Positions 34,663 to 44,814 of a DNA stretch of 64,000 nucleotides are shown here, one piece after another; positions within the stretch are counted from its first letter, which is position 1; each line of letters begins with the position of its first letter. This DNA comes from an uncultured Sutterella sp. GTDB lineage: Bacteria; Pseudomonadota; Gammaproteobacteria; Burkholderiales; Burkholderiaceae_F. The translations under genes and the position numbers were made by a program. The notes below the pieces were generated by a model. That model had not been told where the DNA came from, did not search any database, and was given only the letters and a program-made list of their open reading frames with translations. The stretch is taken from NCBI GenBank assembly GCA_949287305.1, contig CASEFX010000034.1, positions 248,001 to 312,000 of the forward strand, in the 5' to 3' direction.

Positions 34663-35634
34663 TCAGAAGGCGTCCTTGAAGGTGATGAAGAAGATCACCG
34701 TCAGGTGGTAGAAGACCGGCGCCGCGAACGTGAGGGGCGCAAGGCGCATGAGCGTGCCGCGCGTCATGTAGACGTCGCCTTCGCCCGCGAGGACGTGCGC
34801 GCCCATGCTGCGGCGCACGACGTTGAGGACGAGGTCGCCGAGACCGCCCGAAATCACGATCGCCAGACCCATGAGAAGGGCCTGCCAGAAGCGGAACGGC
34901 GTGATCCAGAAGAGCGCCGCCGAGGCGAGAAGACCGCCCAAAACGCCCACGAGCGCCCCCATGAGGGTGCGGTTCGTGTTGAAGGAGAAGGTCTTCTGTC
35001 CGATGAAGGTGCTCGCGATCGTCGCGCAGAGGTCGGAGATGAAGAGGACCGCCAGGAAGAAGAGCATCATGAGCGGTCCCGACGAGTTGTAGCGCGTCAG
35101 GTCGAGCGTCGCGATCGCGGGCGCGTGGCTCACGCAGAAGACGCAGAGCATGATGCCCCACTGCACCTTGGCGACGCGCTCGAGATAGCGGTCCGTGTCC
35201 TTCGAGAGCGCCATGATGACGGGGAGCGCCAGGAAGAGATAGACCGGAATGAAGAGCGTGAAGAGCGACGGCAGGTCAAACCCGATGAGGATGTACTGCA
35301 GCGGGATCGCGATGTAGAAGGCCGTGATGAGCGCGTAGTGGTCGGTCGACTTCGTCGGCGTGATCGCGATGAATTCGCGAAGCAGGAAGAAGCTCAGCAT
35401 CGCGAAGAAGACGAGAAGCGTGTTCTGTCCGATCGCAAAGGCGATCGTGAAGACGACGATCAGCCACCAGCCCATGCGCACGCGCGAGTGGACGGTGAGG
35501 AGGCGGTTGCGCCGTTCGGGGTCTTTGACGTGATCGAGAGCCCAGGCGCCGTACGCGGTGCCCGCGGCGATCAAAACGGTGAGGCCCACGAGCAGGATGA
35601 TGTAGGCCTCCTGAATGGTAAAACCGAGTCTCAT
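34663..35634 (-). CDS. CdsA-like (phosphatidate cytidylyltransferase family) membrane protein with degenerate signature
   Basis: A 323-aa protein with about eight transmembrane helices. The overall pattern, including [20 protein letters not shown] and a [16 protein letters not shown] segment near residue 265-280, follows the CdsA fold, whose members make CDP-diacylglycerol. The normal catalytic signature ends K-x3-KDxGxxLPGHGGxxDR. Here the matching region reads [20 protein letters not shown], lacking KD, GHGG and the final DR. Activity may be altered or lost. The stop overlaps nothing; its start overlaps the end of the upstream acyltransferase gene by four bases, implying a phospholipid-related pair. 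Confidence 0.72.
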   Translation of the reverse strand: MRLGFTIQEAYIILLVGLTVLIAAGTAYGAWALDHVKDPERRNRLLTVHSRVRMGWWLIVVFTIAFAIGQNTLLVFFAMLSFFLLREFIAITPTKSTDHYALITAFYIAIPLQYILIGFDLPSLFTLFIPVYLFLALPVIMALSKDTDRYLERVAKVQWGIMLCVFCVSHAPAIATLDLTRYNSSGPLMMLFFLAVLFISDLCATIASTFIGQKTFSFNTNRTLMGALVGVLGGLLASAALFWITPFRFWQALLMGLAIVISGGLGDLVLNVVRRSMGAHVLAGEGDVYMTRGTLMRLAPLTFAAPVFYHLTVIFFITFKDAF

Positions 35635-36245
35635 GGCTTGCTCAACTCCACAATGGCGTTGCGGGCGCGCTCAAGGAAGTCTTCCTTGAGGTCTTCGGGG
35701 TGATGCGGCAGCGGCGCGCCGAAGCGGACCGAGCAGACGGTCGGCACGGGAATGAGCACGCCCTTGGGCATGGCCCGATGGAGGTTTTCGATGTAGACCG
35801 GAATGAGCTCCACGTCGGGGAATTCGCGCATGAGGCGCCAGATGCCCGACTTGAAGGGGCTCGGCAACGGTTGGGGACGGCGCGTTCCTTCGGGGAAGAT
35901 GATGAGGGAGGAGCCTTCCTGCAGGGCTTGGCGCAGGGGATCGAGGGGATTGGCGTGCTCGGTGCGGCGACGGTCGACGAGTACGACGTTGAGTTCTTCG
36001 AGCGCGATGCGGCGGCGAAGAACGCCCTTTTCCCAGTAGTCCTTGGCGGCGACGGGGCGCACCGTGGCGCGCAGGGCCGGCGGCAGCGACGCCCAGATCA
36101 CGATGGTGTCAAGGTGACTCGTGTGGTTGGCGAAGTAGATACGCTGACGCGACGAGGGGGCGCAACCCTGCCAGTGAGGATAGGCCCCGACGAGCAGTCT
36201 GGTGAGCCAGACGATCGGCGTCATCAACTTGAATGATTGGAGCAC
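35631..36245 (-). CDS. 1-acylglycerol-3-phosphate acyltransferase-like protein (PlsC family)
   Basis: A 204-aa protein. The acyltransferase motif I NHTSHLD (H-x4-D) is near residue 40 and motif III FPEGTR near 117; [11 protein letters not shown] follows as motif IV. PlsC enzymes add the second acyl chain to make phosphatidic acid, the substrate of CdsA. It begins with GTG at 36245, supported by CAGGG eight bases upstream. It is fused by ATGA overlap to the CdsA-like gene, as if the two act in sequence. A hydrophobic N-terminal segment suggests membrane association. Confidence 0.87.
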   Translation of the reverse strand: MLQSFKLMTPIVWLTRLLVGAYPHWQGCAPSSRQRIYFANHTSHLDTIVIWASLPPALRATVRPVAAKDYWEKGVLRRRIALEELNVVLVDRRRTEHANPLDPLRQALQEGSSLIIFPEGTRRPQPLPSPFKSGIWRLMREFPDVELIPVYIENLHRAMPKGVLIPVPTVCSVRFGAPLPHHPEDLKEDFLERARNAIVELSKP

Positions 36246-36287
36246 GTTGGTACCCTGAGGGATGAGAAATTAGTCTGATTATAAGCG

Positions 36288-37721
36288 TCACGCTTCGGTG
36301 CCGCCCACGGTGAGGGAATCGATGCGAAGCGTCGGAAGGCCCGTGCCGACGGGGCAGTTCTGGCCGTCCTTGCCGCATTGTCCGATGCCGTCGTCAAGTT
36401 TCGAGTCGTTGCCGACGAGGCGGATGCCGAGAAGCGCGCGGTCTCCGCGGCCGATGAGGGTGGCGCCGCGCACGGGTTCGGCAAGGCGTCCCTTTCGGAT
36501 GCGCCGAGCGCCGCTCATCGTGAAGACGAAGTCGCCGCTCGTGATGTCGACCTGGCCGCCCGCAAAGTGTTCGGCGTAGAGGCCGTCCTCGACCGAAGCG
36601 ACGATCTCTTCGGGCGTGTGTTCGCCCGAGAGCATGAAAGTGTTCGTCATGCGCGGAAGCGGGAGCGTCGCGAAGCTCTCTCGCCGGCCGTTTCCGGTGA
36701 GCGGCAGGCCGAGCGCGCGGGCGTTGAAGCGGTCGGTAAGGAGGCCCGTGAGGATCCCGTCCTCGATGAGGACCGTGCGCTGCGTGGGCGTTCCTTCGTC
36801 GTCGACCGTAAGCGACCCGCGCCGTCCCGGAAGACTCCCGTCGTCGACGATCGTGACGCCCCGCGGGGCGACGCGCGTGCCGATGCGGCCCGTGAAGACC
36901 GAGGTTTCCTTGCGGTGGGCGTCGGCTTCAAGGCCGTGTCCCACGGCTTCGTGAAGGAGAATCCCGGGCCAGCCCGGTCCGAGCACGACGGGCATCACGC
37001 CCGAGGGCGCGGGACGCGCTTCGGTCTGCAGAACCGCTTCGCGCACCGCCTTTTCGCACCAGGCTTCGACACGCTCGCGCGTGAAGTGCTCTATCCCGCA
37101 TCGGGCGCCTCCGCCGCTCGTTCCCTGTTCGGTACGGCCGTTTTGTTCGGCGAGCACGTTGACCGAGAGATAGATCTGCGGACGAATGTCCGCGGTGAGC
37201 CGACCCTCGAGGTCGGCGACGAGCATCGTCTCGATTTCGGCCTGAAGCGTCGCCGTGACGTTTCGTACCGCGGGAGAGAGACTCCGCGCGTAGCGGTCGA
37301 TGTGGCGAAGCAGTTCGATTTCCCGGGCGGGTTCCGCCGCCTCGACGTCGGGCGAATAGAGCGGCCGGACGGTTTGCGCGGAGAGACGCGCGGGCATCGT
37401 CACCGAACGCGTGCCGGTGAGCGAGCGCAGGTCGTCGGCGGAGGCGAGCAGATTGCGCGCGGCGAGGTCGTCTCCGTAGGAGAGGGCCTGGCGCTCGCCC
37501 GCGACCGTGCGAAGACCGTAGCCGCGGTCGATCGAGAAGTGCCCGGTCTTGACGATTCCCTCTTCGAGAAGCCAGTCGTGCGACTCGATGTGCTGAAAGT
37601 AGAGGTCCGCCCAGTCGACGCCGCGGATTCCCGCGCGCGCGAGGGCGCGCAAAAGGGCGGCCTCGTCGAGGTCCGACCCCGTCCACAGGGTGGCGCAGGC
37701 TTTTTCAAGGATCGTAGACAT
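36288..37721 (-). CDS. tldD: Metalloprotease TldD
   Basis: A 477-aa protein; with its partner TldE/PmbA it forms a zinc protease that trims modified peptides (microcin B17, CcdA). The metal motif HEAVGHGLEAD, of H-E-x3-H type, is near residue 265. The surrounding LGPGWPGILLHEAVGHG and SGDFVFTMSGARRIRKGRL blocks are typical. No pmbA gene is in the window. It follows yhdP on the same strand with 45 bases between, so they may share a transcript; the same gene order is common in proteobacteria. Confidence 0.96.
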   Translation of the reverse strand: MSTILEKACATLWTGSDLDEAALLRALARAGIRGVDWADLYFQHIESHDWLLEEGIVKTGHFSIDRGYGLRTVAGERQALSYGDDLAARNLLASADDLRSLTGTRSVTMPARLSAQTVRPLYSPDVEAAEPAREIELLRHIDRYARSLSPAVRNVTATLQAEIETMLVADLEGRLTADIRPQIYLSVNVLAEQNGRTEQGTSGGGARCGIEHFTRERVEAWCEKAVREAVLQTEARPAPSGVMPVVLGPGWPGILLHEAVGHGLEADAHRKETSVFTGRIGTRVAPRGVTIVDDGSLPGRRGSLTVDDEGTPTQRTVLIEDGILTGLLTDRFNARALGLPLTGNGRRESFATLPLPRMTNTFMLSGEHTPEEIVASVEDGLYAEHFAGGQVDITSGDFVFTMSGARRIRKGRLAEPVRGATLIGRGDRALLGIRLVGNDSKLDDGIGQCGKDGQNCPVGTGLPTLRIDSLTVGGTEA

Positions 37722-37766
37722 GAGCGCAGAAAACGGGTGAAAGGGCGAACTCTAGCAAAATGCGCC

Positions 37767-40700
37767 TCATTTTGCCGTGCGGGCCCGCGGCATTTTCTCG
37801 ACGACGGGGTCCTGGAAGCTGCCGTGCACGTGATAGGTCGAACTCATCAGGTTCGAAATTTCGTCCTTGAGGAACCACTGCGCGACGAAGGTCCCGACCC
37901 CGACGGCGGGGTTGAGAAGCGTGAGCGCGAGCGCGGGGGCTTCGGCGTTGAATTTCGGCAGGACCAGGGCCTCCATGTCGAGCTTTTCACCCACGAGGTC
38001 GACGTCGCCCGAGAGGAGGATCGTCGCGGGGGAGCCCACGACCGCGACCTTTTCGGTCGAGAGAACGCCGCGGTTGAGCTTTCCGCCCGCCGCGATGGAG
38101 TCGAAGGTGAAGCCCTTGCCGATCACGTCGCGGAAGTCGAGCGTGAGGCGGCGCATCAGGTGCTGCATGGAAAGAAGGCCAAGCAGTCGCCCGCTTCCGG
38201 GTTCCACCTGCAGGATCTGACCGGAGCCGAGCACCGCCGTCACGTCGCCCGAGAGCGTGTTGAGCTGCGGCATGTGGGGCTGACCCCGGAAGGTGAGGTC
38301 GAGCTTCACGTTCCCCGGGGCGTTGCGGATGACGTCGCGGATGCGAAGGTCGTGCAAAAGGCGTCCGAGGTCGGAGAAGTTTGCTTCGAGCGTGAGGTGC
38401 GACGTCCCGACTTCGTCCGCGGCCGATTCCGGACGCCAGACGCCCTGACCGAGGAGACTGCCGCCCCTCGCCGTCACGGCGATGCGGTCGATGATGGCGA
38501 GCCCTTCGCCCGAAGGCGCGATCTCGTTGCGGGTCACGAATTCGACCTTGCCGATGCGCCGTTCGCCGACGCGGAGGTCGCCGATCGTGAGGTTGAGGCT
38601 CGGAAGGGTTCCGGGGGCGGGACGGGCGTCAAGCGCCGTGTCGATTTCGTCTCCGGCCGCTTCCGGCAGGTGCGCGCGGTCAATCTTGAAGGTCCACTTG
38701 TCGGGCGCGGCGCCCGCGTCGAGGAATTCCGCCTGGCCGCTCACTTCGTCGCTCGCGAGGCGCAGGTGCCAGTCGTTTTGTCCGAAGTGGCGAAGCGTCG
38801 CGTCGATGCCGTGGAAGGTCATGCGGTTGGCGAGGAGTTCTCCCACCTTCACGCGCAGGGTCCCCCAGGGAATGTTGTAGCCGTCGGCATGCGCCTTGCG
38901 GTTGCGGTCGATTTCCCGCCAGTAGGGCTCCCACTCGTTCCAGGAGAAGCGCGGCACGTTGACGGAAAGATCGAGCCGATCGCCCGCTTTCCCCATGGGG
39001 GCGCCGACGCCCACGAAGCCGGAAGTCAGGGTGTAGCCCTCCTTGCGGTCGTCAAAGTAGAGCGCCGCCTCGAGGTGGCCGGCCGAACTCAGAACGAGCC
39101 CCTGTCCCGACGGACGGGGCGACCAGGAAAAGCTCGTCGGCCAGATTTCCGTGGCGCTCTTCGCAAAGGGGGCGGGCAGGCTCGAGGCGAGGCCCGCGAG
39201 GTTCGTGCGTCCGGAGAGTCGAAGCGGGGTCTTTCCCTGAAGGTCCACCCGGGCGTAGACGCGCACGGGTGCCGTTCCCGACAGGGCGGAGAAGACCGGA
39301 GTGAATCCGGGGTCGGAGACGAGCCGCGCAAGGTCCGCCGGGGCCGCCCGGCCGTCGACGTCGATCACGACGTCGTTCTTATCCGTGCGCACGGCAACGC
39401 GCGCCGGGCCTGCCGCGGTCCGTCCTTCGACGGGCGAGGGCGTGTCGACGCCCTTTTCCGTAATGACGAGCGTTCCGACCGCGTCTTCGAGCGTCGGAAG
39501 ACCGTGTCCGTAGGCAAAGTTCGTTTTCTGCAGATTGGCCGTCACCTTCACGCGGGTGCGCTCGGGCTGCGCGAGCGGAACGGAGAGACCGAGCCGCACG
39601 TCGACCGGCCCCGAGCCCTTCGACTCCGCGAAGGCGCCGCCGAGAATGCGCGAGAGCATGGGCGCTTCGTTGAGGTAGCGAAGCGCATCCTTGGCGTCGC
39701 CGCGGATGCGCCCGTCGACGAGGAGCGTGACGGGGGTCGCGGAAAAGGCGGGAATTTCCACGCGGACGTCGGAAGCGAGCAGGTTTCTCGACGAGGCCTT
39801 GTGGCCCGTGATCAGCATGCGCTCGCCCTCGAAGAGGAGATCCGCCTCGACGTTCGTGAGGACCGGCCATTCGGAGCCCGCCTTCTTGCCCTTCGTCGGC
39901 AAGAAGTCGAGCGTGCCGCCCGTGACGTGGCCGCGGATGCGGAAGAGTCCGTTCTTGCCGTCCGACCAGGGATAGTCCGCGAGACGCCCTTCGAGGTTCC
40001 AGTCGCCCGAGGTGGCGCGGCCCTTGAGAATGCCGTGCTCGAGCCAGTCGAGCGTCCCTTCGCCCACGACGCGGGGCAGGTAGTGCCGCACGGACGGACC
40101 GTTGGCCCGAAGGATCTTGCCTGCGAGCTTCACGGTGCCCGCGACGTCGTCGTCAAGCGTCCAGGTGCCCGCGCCCGTCACGGCCGCCTCGCCGTTTTCG
40201 GCGCGAAGGTCCCGAAGGTCGACCGACCAGTGTTCGCCCTTGGTGACGAGCGCTTCGAGCGAAAGCTTGTCAAAGCGCATCGTTTCGCGGCGAAAAACCT
40301 TGGGAAAGTGCAGCGACGCGTTGCGGCTCGCAAGCGTCACGCGCACGGAACGGTCCTGTTCGCGCGTCGAGAGCGTCCCTGAGAGATTGCGAAAACTCGG
40401 ACGGTCCGCATCGTTTTTGATGCCGAGCCCTTCGAATTCGAGAGAAACCGCCCAGTTGGCAAGCGCCGAGAGGTCGCCCCGGCCCGAAGCGGAGAGATTG
40501 CGGATGCGCCCCGTCAGACCGTACTCCTTGAGTTGCGCGCGCACGTCGTCGGGGATCGGAAGCGAAGTGCCGATCGAAGAGAGAAGTCCGATGTCGAGCA
40601 TGGAGGCGCCGACGTCGACTTCGACGGTCTTTCCCGCGGCGTCCGTTTTGCGCCGAAGCGTGAGTTGCCGCGGGCGCCACTGCCAACTCTCGGCCGACTG

Positions 40701-41756
40701 CAGACGAAGGCCCTCGAGCGAGAGCGTCTGCGTGCGCGTGTCCGGGTCGAAGGTGTAAAGGAGACGGGTCTCCGCGCGCTTCAGATTGAGGGGCGTCAGA
40801 TCTTCGCCGAGTCGAAGCCGAACGTTCCGGGTCGAAAGGTCCGCCTGAAGCGAACGGACTTCACCCTGATCGAGGTCGCTCCAGAGGCGAACGCGTCCTT
40901 CGCCCGAAGAGAGGTAGTTGCGAAGCCCCAGTCGTCGGGCGATCTGCCCCACGTTCGTGCGCTCGAGGTTCGCGTAGGCGCGCGCCGTCCAGGTTTGCGG
41001 ACGGGCCGGGTCGGTAAAGAGGCTCTTGTCGACCTGGAAGCGAAGCGAAAAGTCGTCCGAGCGCTCGCCGCTCACAAGCGTGCCGTCAAGACCGCTTCGC
41101 CAGGCGAGGAGTTCGTCCTGAAAGCGGAAGTTGAGGTTTTCGATTCGAACGGGTGCGAGATCGGGACGGCGAAGGTCCTGATAGGTGACGGTGCCGTCGA
41201 CGAGCGAGAGCTGCCGCTGTGCGAAGAGCTGCGCGAGCGCGGGAATTTCCTCGGGAACTTCCGTCTTTTCCTCGTCGCCCGAGAGTTCGGGGAGCGGCAG
41301 CGCGAAGCCCGCGAGATCGACGGACTTCTCGTCGAGACGCCGCACCGTAAGGGTCGGCTGGTAGACGATCAGTTCGCGAAAGCGGGGCGCCCGGTACCAG
41401 AGGGAGGACCAGGAAAATTCCGCGCGGATGTGCGGGATGAGAAGGGAGTCGGGGCCGTCCGGACGGGAAAAGCGCAGCGCGTCGATTTCGATGCGGGGCC
41501 AGAGAAAGTGAAAGTCGAGCTCAAACTTTTCCGCTTCGATTTGCGCGCCCGTCGCTTCGGAGATCGCCGTCGTGATGCGGCCGCGCAGTTCGTCGGCGTG
41601 GGTCGAGACATACCACCGCATGCCGAGGAGCAGAAGTCCCAGCGCGAAGTAGACGACCACGAGCGACCACCAGAGCCAGCGCGTGCGCTCGAAGAAGGCT
41701 CGGTAGCCCGCGCGGTGACCGCGGTAGACGACATAACGGCGTTTGAAGTAGGACAT
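37767..41756 (-). CDS. yhdP: AsmA-like protein YhdP
   Basis: A 1329-aa envelope protein. A single N-terminal membrane anchor lies at about 28-48 (WLWWSLVVVYFALGLLLLGM), after a basic cytoplasmic start. The rest is a long periplasmic region of AsmA/DUF3971-type repeats rich in beta strands. YhdP, with TamB and YdbH, is thought to bridge inner and outer membranes and carry phospholipids through a hydrophobic groove. The length is as expected (about 1270-1400). A TACAAT -10 lies 36 bases upstream. It is the first gene of the yhdP-tldD strand. Confidence 0.94.
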   Translation of the reverse strand: MSYFKRRYVVYRGHRAGYRAFFERTRWLWWSLVVVYFALGLLLLGMRWYVSTHADELRGRITTAISEATGAQIEAEKFELDFHFLWPRIEIDALRFSRPDGPDSLLIPHIRAEFSWSSLWYRAPRFRELIVYQPTLTVRRLDEKSVDLAGFALPLPELSGDEEKTEVPEEIPALAQLFAQRQLSLVDGTVTYQDLRRPDLAPVRIENLNFRFQDELLAWRSGLDGTLVSGERSDDFSLRFQVDKSLFTDPARPQTWTARAYANLERTNVGQIARRLGLRNYLSSGEGRVRLWSDLDQGEVRSLQADLSTRNVRLRLGEDLTPLNLKRAETRLLYTFDPDTRTQTLSLEGLRLQSAESWQWRPRQLTLRRKTDAAGKTVEVDVGASMLDIGLLSSIGTSLPIPDDVRAQLKEYGLTGRIRNLSASGRGDLSALANWAVSLEFEGLGIKNDADRPSFRNLSGTLSTREQDRSVRVTLASRNASLHFPKVFRRETMRFDKLSLEALVTKGEHWSVDLRDLRAENGEAAVTGAGTWTLDDDVAGTVKLAGKILRANGPSVRHYLPRVVGEGTLDWLEHGILKGRATSGDWNLEGRLADYPWSDGKNGLFRIRGHVTGGTLDFLPTKGKKAGSEWPVLTNVEADLLFEGERMLITGHKASSRNLLASDVRVEIPAFSATPVTLLVDGRIRGDAKDALRYLNEAPMLSRILGGAFAESKGSGPVDVRLGLSVPLAQPERTRVKVTANLQKTNFAYGHGLPTLEDAVGTLVITEKGVDTPSPVEGRTAAGPARVAVRTDKNDVVIDVDGRAAPADLARLVSDPGFTPVFSALSGTAPVRVYARVDLQGKTPLRLSGRTNLAGLASSLPAPFAKSATEIWPTSFSWSPRPSGQGLVLSSAGHLEAALYFDDRKEGYTLTSGFVGVGAPMGKAGDRLDLSVNVPRFSWNEWEPYWREIDRNRKAHADGYNIPWGTLRVKVGELLANRMTFHGIDATLRHFGQNDWHLRLASDEVSGQAEFLDAGAAPDKWTFKIDRAHLPEAAGDEIDTALDARPAPGTLPSLNLTIGDLRVGERRIGKVEFVTRNEIAPSGEGLAIIDRIAVTARGGSLLGQGVWRPESAADEVGTSHLTLEANFSDLGRLLHDLRIRDVIRNAPGNVKLDLTFRGQPHMPQLNTLSGDVTAVLGSGQILQVEPGSGRLLGLLSMQHLMRRLTLDFRDVIGKGFTFDSIAAGGKLNRGVLSTEKVAVVGSPATILLSGDVDLVGEKLDMEALVLPKFNAEAPALALTLLNPAVGVGTFVAQWFLKDEISNLMSSTYHVHGSFQDPVVEKMPRARTAK

Positions 41757-41791
41757 GCACCGACGTGGATGGGATGGAAAGGGGCAAACGT

Positions 41792-41797
41792 ATTGTA
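41792..41797 (-). promoter_or_regulatory. -10 element of yhdP
   Basis: Reverse-strand GACTACAATAC, 36 bases before the yhdP ATG. Confidence 0.5.
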
Positions 41798-41913
41798 GTC
41801 CTCCGCCGAGCGCCCTCCGAAGGGATTGCGGTGAACGGGAGAGGGGCCAAGCGTAAAAAATCGTGAGGAAGCCCTGCGGTGTTTCGCCGATTGGTGTCGG
41901 CGGGCGCGTGCCG

Positions 41914-41919
41914 TAGAAT
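41914..41919 (+). promoter_or_regulatory. -10 element of glnE
   Basis: GCCGTAGAATGG, 33 bases before the start. A variant of the local motif. Confidence 0.45.
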
Positions 41920-41951
41920 GGAAAAACTTTGTCTCACTCACGGAATCCCTC

Positions 41952-44774
41952 ATGCCCCGTCTCGACCTTGCCGGCGTATTCGAACACTCCAACTTTGTGC
42001 GGCGCGCCCTGCGCGCGATGTATCCCATGGAAGAGGACGACGCGCGTCTCGCGCACCTTGCGGCGCTCGTCGAGGAAGGCCGAACCCGGGCGGATTTCGA
42101 GCGCGCCGTCGAGGGCGAAGACGATACGGAGCGCCTCGCCGACACGCTCCGAAAGGTTCGGCGCGAACTCATTCTCTATCTCATCGCGGCCGATTCCACG
42201 GGTGCGATCGATTATTTCGGGGTGGTCGAGCGCATGACGGACTTTGCGGAAGTGGCCGTCCGGACGACGGTGCGCGCCCACGCTCGTGAGCTTGCGCGCC
42301 GCCACGGCGTTCCCTTCGGCGCCGTTTCCGGAACGCCCCAGGACCTCATCGTGGTCGGCATGGGCAAGCTCGGCGGCCGCGAACTCAACGTCTCCTCCGA
42401 CATCGACCTCATCTTCCTCTACGACGAAGACGGCGAAACCCGCCCAACGCCGGAATTTCCCGACGCGCGGCGCACGCTCACGGTTACGGAATTTTACGAA
42501 AGACTCGCGCGGCGGGTTTTGCCCGCCCTGAACGACATCCGGGGAGCGGGCTTCGTCTTTCGCGTCGACATGCGGCTTCGCCCCAACGGCGACTCGGGCC
42601 CGATCGTGGGCTCGAGCGACATGCTCGAAGAGTACCTCTACACCCAGGGGCGCGATTGGGAGCGCTTCGCCTGGCTCAAGGGCCGCGTGGTGAGCGCCCC
42701 CGTCTTTTCGAGTCCCGAGGAGTTCGAACGCGCTTCGCACGCGGTCGAGAGCCTCGTTCGTCCCTTCGTTTTCCGCAAATACCTCGACTTCGGCGCGATC
42801 AGTTCGCTTACGAAACTCCACGAGACGCTTCGCGCCGAAACGGCGCGCCGCGAGGCGCAGCGAAACTTCACGGGCGCGAACGTGAAGCTCGGACGCGGCG
42901 GCATTCGGGAAATCGAATTCATCACGCAGACGCTGCAGGTGATCCGCGGGGGCCGCGACGTGCGGCTTCGCGGCAAGGAGACGCTCCCGATGCTGACGCG
43001 CCTCGGCGAAGAAGGCGTGCTCGCGCCCGAGGTGGCGGAGATGCTGAAAGATGACTACGTCTGGCTTCGAAACGTCGAGCATGCGCTCCAATACGTGGAC
43101 GATCAGCAGACGCAGCTCCTGCCGCGCGAAGGGGAAAATCTCGTCGACGCGGCGGCGCTTCTGGGCGTCACGCCCGAAGAGCTCTGGGCGCACTACGAAG
43201 TCGTGCGCGAGCGCGTGGGCCGGGCTTTCGAGAACGTTTTCCAGGTGAAGGACACCCCCGAAGAGGCGGAGAGCGACTGGCCCGTAGGCTGGCAGACCGG
43301 CACCTCGAGCGCGAGAGCCGCGCTCGAAGAAATGTTCGTGCGAAAAGGCTATGCGGCCGAGGACGCGCCGGAACTCGCACAGCGCACGGCGAACCTCGCG
43401 ATGGGACGCTTTTCCGCCTTCAAGTCCGAAGGGGCGCTCCAGAAGATGCAGCAGCTCCTGCAGATGGTGGTCGCAAACGTTCCGCAGTGGGTGAAAAACG
43501 AGGGCGTGCGCGTCGTGGCGCCGTCTGAACTGCTTTCGCGCTATCTGCGGCTTCTTGAAGCCGTGGCGGGCCGAACCACCTACGTGACGCTCTTGTGTCA
43601 GTACCCGAGGGCGGCCGAACGCGTGGGCCGCGTGCTCGCGGCGAGCCGCTGGAGCACGGACTTCGTCGCCTCGCATCCGATCATCCTCGACGAACTCGTC
43701 GACGGACGGATTCGGGAGATGGACGATTTCACCCCGGTCGACTGGAGCGAGTGGCGCGAGCGCTTCCGCGAGGCGCTCGTCGAGTGCGGAGACGATCAGG
43801 AGCGGCAGATGAATCTGCTGCGAGACGCCTATCACTCGGCCGTCTTCCGGCTCCTCATCGCCGACATCGACGGACGCTTCACGGTGGAGCGCTTGGCCGA
43901 CCAACTCTCGGCCCTGGCCGACGCCGTGGTGGAGGAGACGCTCGAGATCGTCTGGCGCGCGATGGCGCAAAAGCACTGCGAGCGTCCCAAGTTCGCGGTG
44001 CTCGGCTACGGGAAGCTGGGCGGCAAGGAATTGGGGTACGAGAGCGACCTCGACCTCGTCTTCCTCTACGACGATCCCTCCGACGAGGCCGACCGCACCT
44101 ACAGCCGGCTCGTGCGCCGCATGATCAGCTGGCTCACCGTGCCGACTTCTTCCGGAAAGCTCTTTGACATCGACCTTCGTCTTCGTCCCAACGGCGAAAA
44201 CGGGCTCGTCGTGAGCACCATGGCGCACTTTGAGAACTACCAGAAGCGCTCCGACGGCGTGGGCGCCTGGATCTGGGAGCATCAGGCCCTGACGCGCGCC
44301 CGCTTCGTCGCGGGCGACCCCGCGATCGGGCGGCGCTTCGAGGCCCTTCGCGAAGAAGTGCTTCGCATGCCGCGCGATCTCGCGGCCCTCAAGGAGGCGG
44401 TCCTGGAGATGCGCGAGCGCATGCACGAGGGACACCGAAATCCGACGAAGCTCTTTGACGTCAAGCACGACGCGGGCGGGATGGTCGACGTCGAATTCAT
44501 CGTGCAGACGCTGGTGCTGGGTTACTCGCACGATCATCCGCAGCTCGTGAACAATTTCGGCAACATTTTGTTGCTGGAAATGGCGGCCGACGCGGGCCTC
44601 ATCCCGGCCGAACTGACGGCAAAGGTGGTGAAGGCCTATCGACGCTATCGCGCTCTGCAGCATGAAATTCGACTGAACGCGGGCGAAGCGCGGGCGGTGC
44701 GCGTCGATCCCGCGCTCGTCGCCGACGAGGCCGAAGCCGTGCGCGAACTCTGGCGGATCTTTTTCGGACGCTGA
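41952..44774 (+). CDS. glnE: Bifunctional glutamine synthetase adenylyltransferase/adenylyl-removing enzyme
   Basis: A 940-aa enzyme that adenylylates glutamine synthetase when nitrogen is plentiful and removes AMP when it is scarce, under PII control. Two nucleotidyltransferase domains are evident. The first, near residue 137, has GMGKLGGRELNVSSDIDLIF (removase). The second, near 685, has GYGKLGGKELGYESDLDLVF (transferase). PII-uridylyltransferase-like helical domains separate and follow them. Length is typical (about 940). Full-length and intact. Confidence 0.97.
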   Translation: MPRLDLAGVFEHSNFVRRALRAMYPMEEDDARLAHLAALVEEGRTRADFERAVEGEDDTERLADTLRKVRRELILYLIAADSTGAIDYFGVVERMTDFAEVAVRTTVRAHARELARRHGVPFGAVSGTPQDLIVVGMGKLGGRELNVSSDIDLIFLYDEDGETRPTPEFPDARRTLTVTEFYERLARRVLPALNDIRGAGFVFRVDMRLRPNGDSGPIVGSSDMLEEYLYTQGRDWERFAWLKGRVVSAPVFSSPEEFERASHAVESLVRPFVFRKYLDFGAISSLTKLHETLRAETARREAQRNFTGANVKLGRGGIREIEFITQTLQVIRGGRDVRLRGKETLPMLTRLGEEGVLAPEVAEMLKDDYVWLRNVEHALQYVDDQQTQLLPREGENLVDAAALLGVTPEELWAHYEVVRERVGRAFENVFQVKDTPEEAESDWPVGWQTGTSSARAALEEMFVRKGYAAEDAPELAQRTANLAMGRFSAFKSEGALQKMQQLLQMVVANVPQWVKNEGVRVVAPSELLSRYLRLLEAVAGRTTYVTLLCQYPRAAERVGRVLAASRWSTDFVASHPIILDELVDGRIREMDDFTPVDWSEWRERFREALVECGDDQERQMNLLRDAYHSAVFRLLIADIDGRFTVERLADQLSALADAVVEETLEIVWRAMAQKHCERPKFAVLGYGKLGGKELGYESDLDLVFLYDDPSDEADRTYSRLVRRMISWLTVPTSSGKLFDIDLRLRPNGENGLVVSTMAHFENYQKRSDGVGAWIWEHQALTRARFVAGDPAIGRRFEALREEVLRMPRDLAALKEAVLEMRERMHEGHRNPTKLFDVKHDAGGMVDVEFIVQTLVLGYSHDHPQLVNNFGNILLLEMAADAGLIPAELTAKVVKAYRRYRALQHEIRLNAGEARAVRVDPALVADEAEAVRELWRIFFGR

Positions 44775-44777
44775 GAA

Positions 44778-44783
44778 TAGAAT
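44778..44783 (+). promoter_or_regulatory. Possible -10 of the YheT-like gene
   Basis: GAATAGAATCG, just after the glnE stop and 32 bases before the next start. Confidence 0.35.
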
Positions 44784-44814
44784 CGAAGAAAAACTTTTTT
44801 TTCGAGAGACTTTC

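Noticed and set aside
36378-40382. A 1334-residue open frame on the forward strand opposite tldD and yhdP
   Set aside because: It is antisense to two confidently assigned genes, is extremely rich in Arg, Glu, Ala and Gly, and shows no family motif. High GC and strong third-position bias produce such frames.
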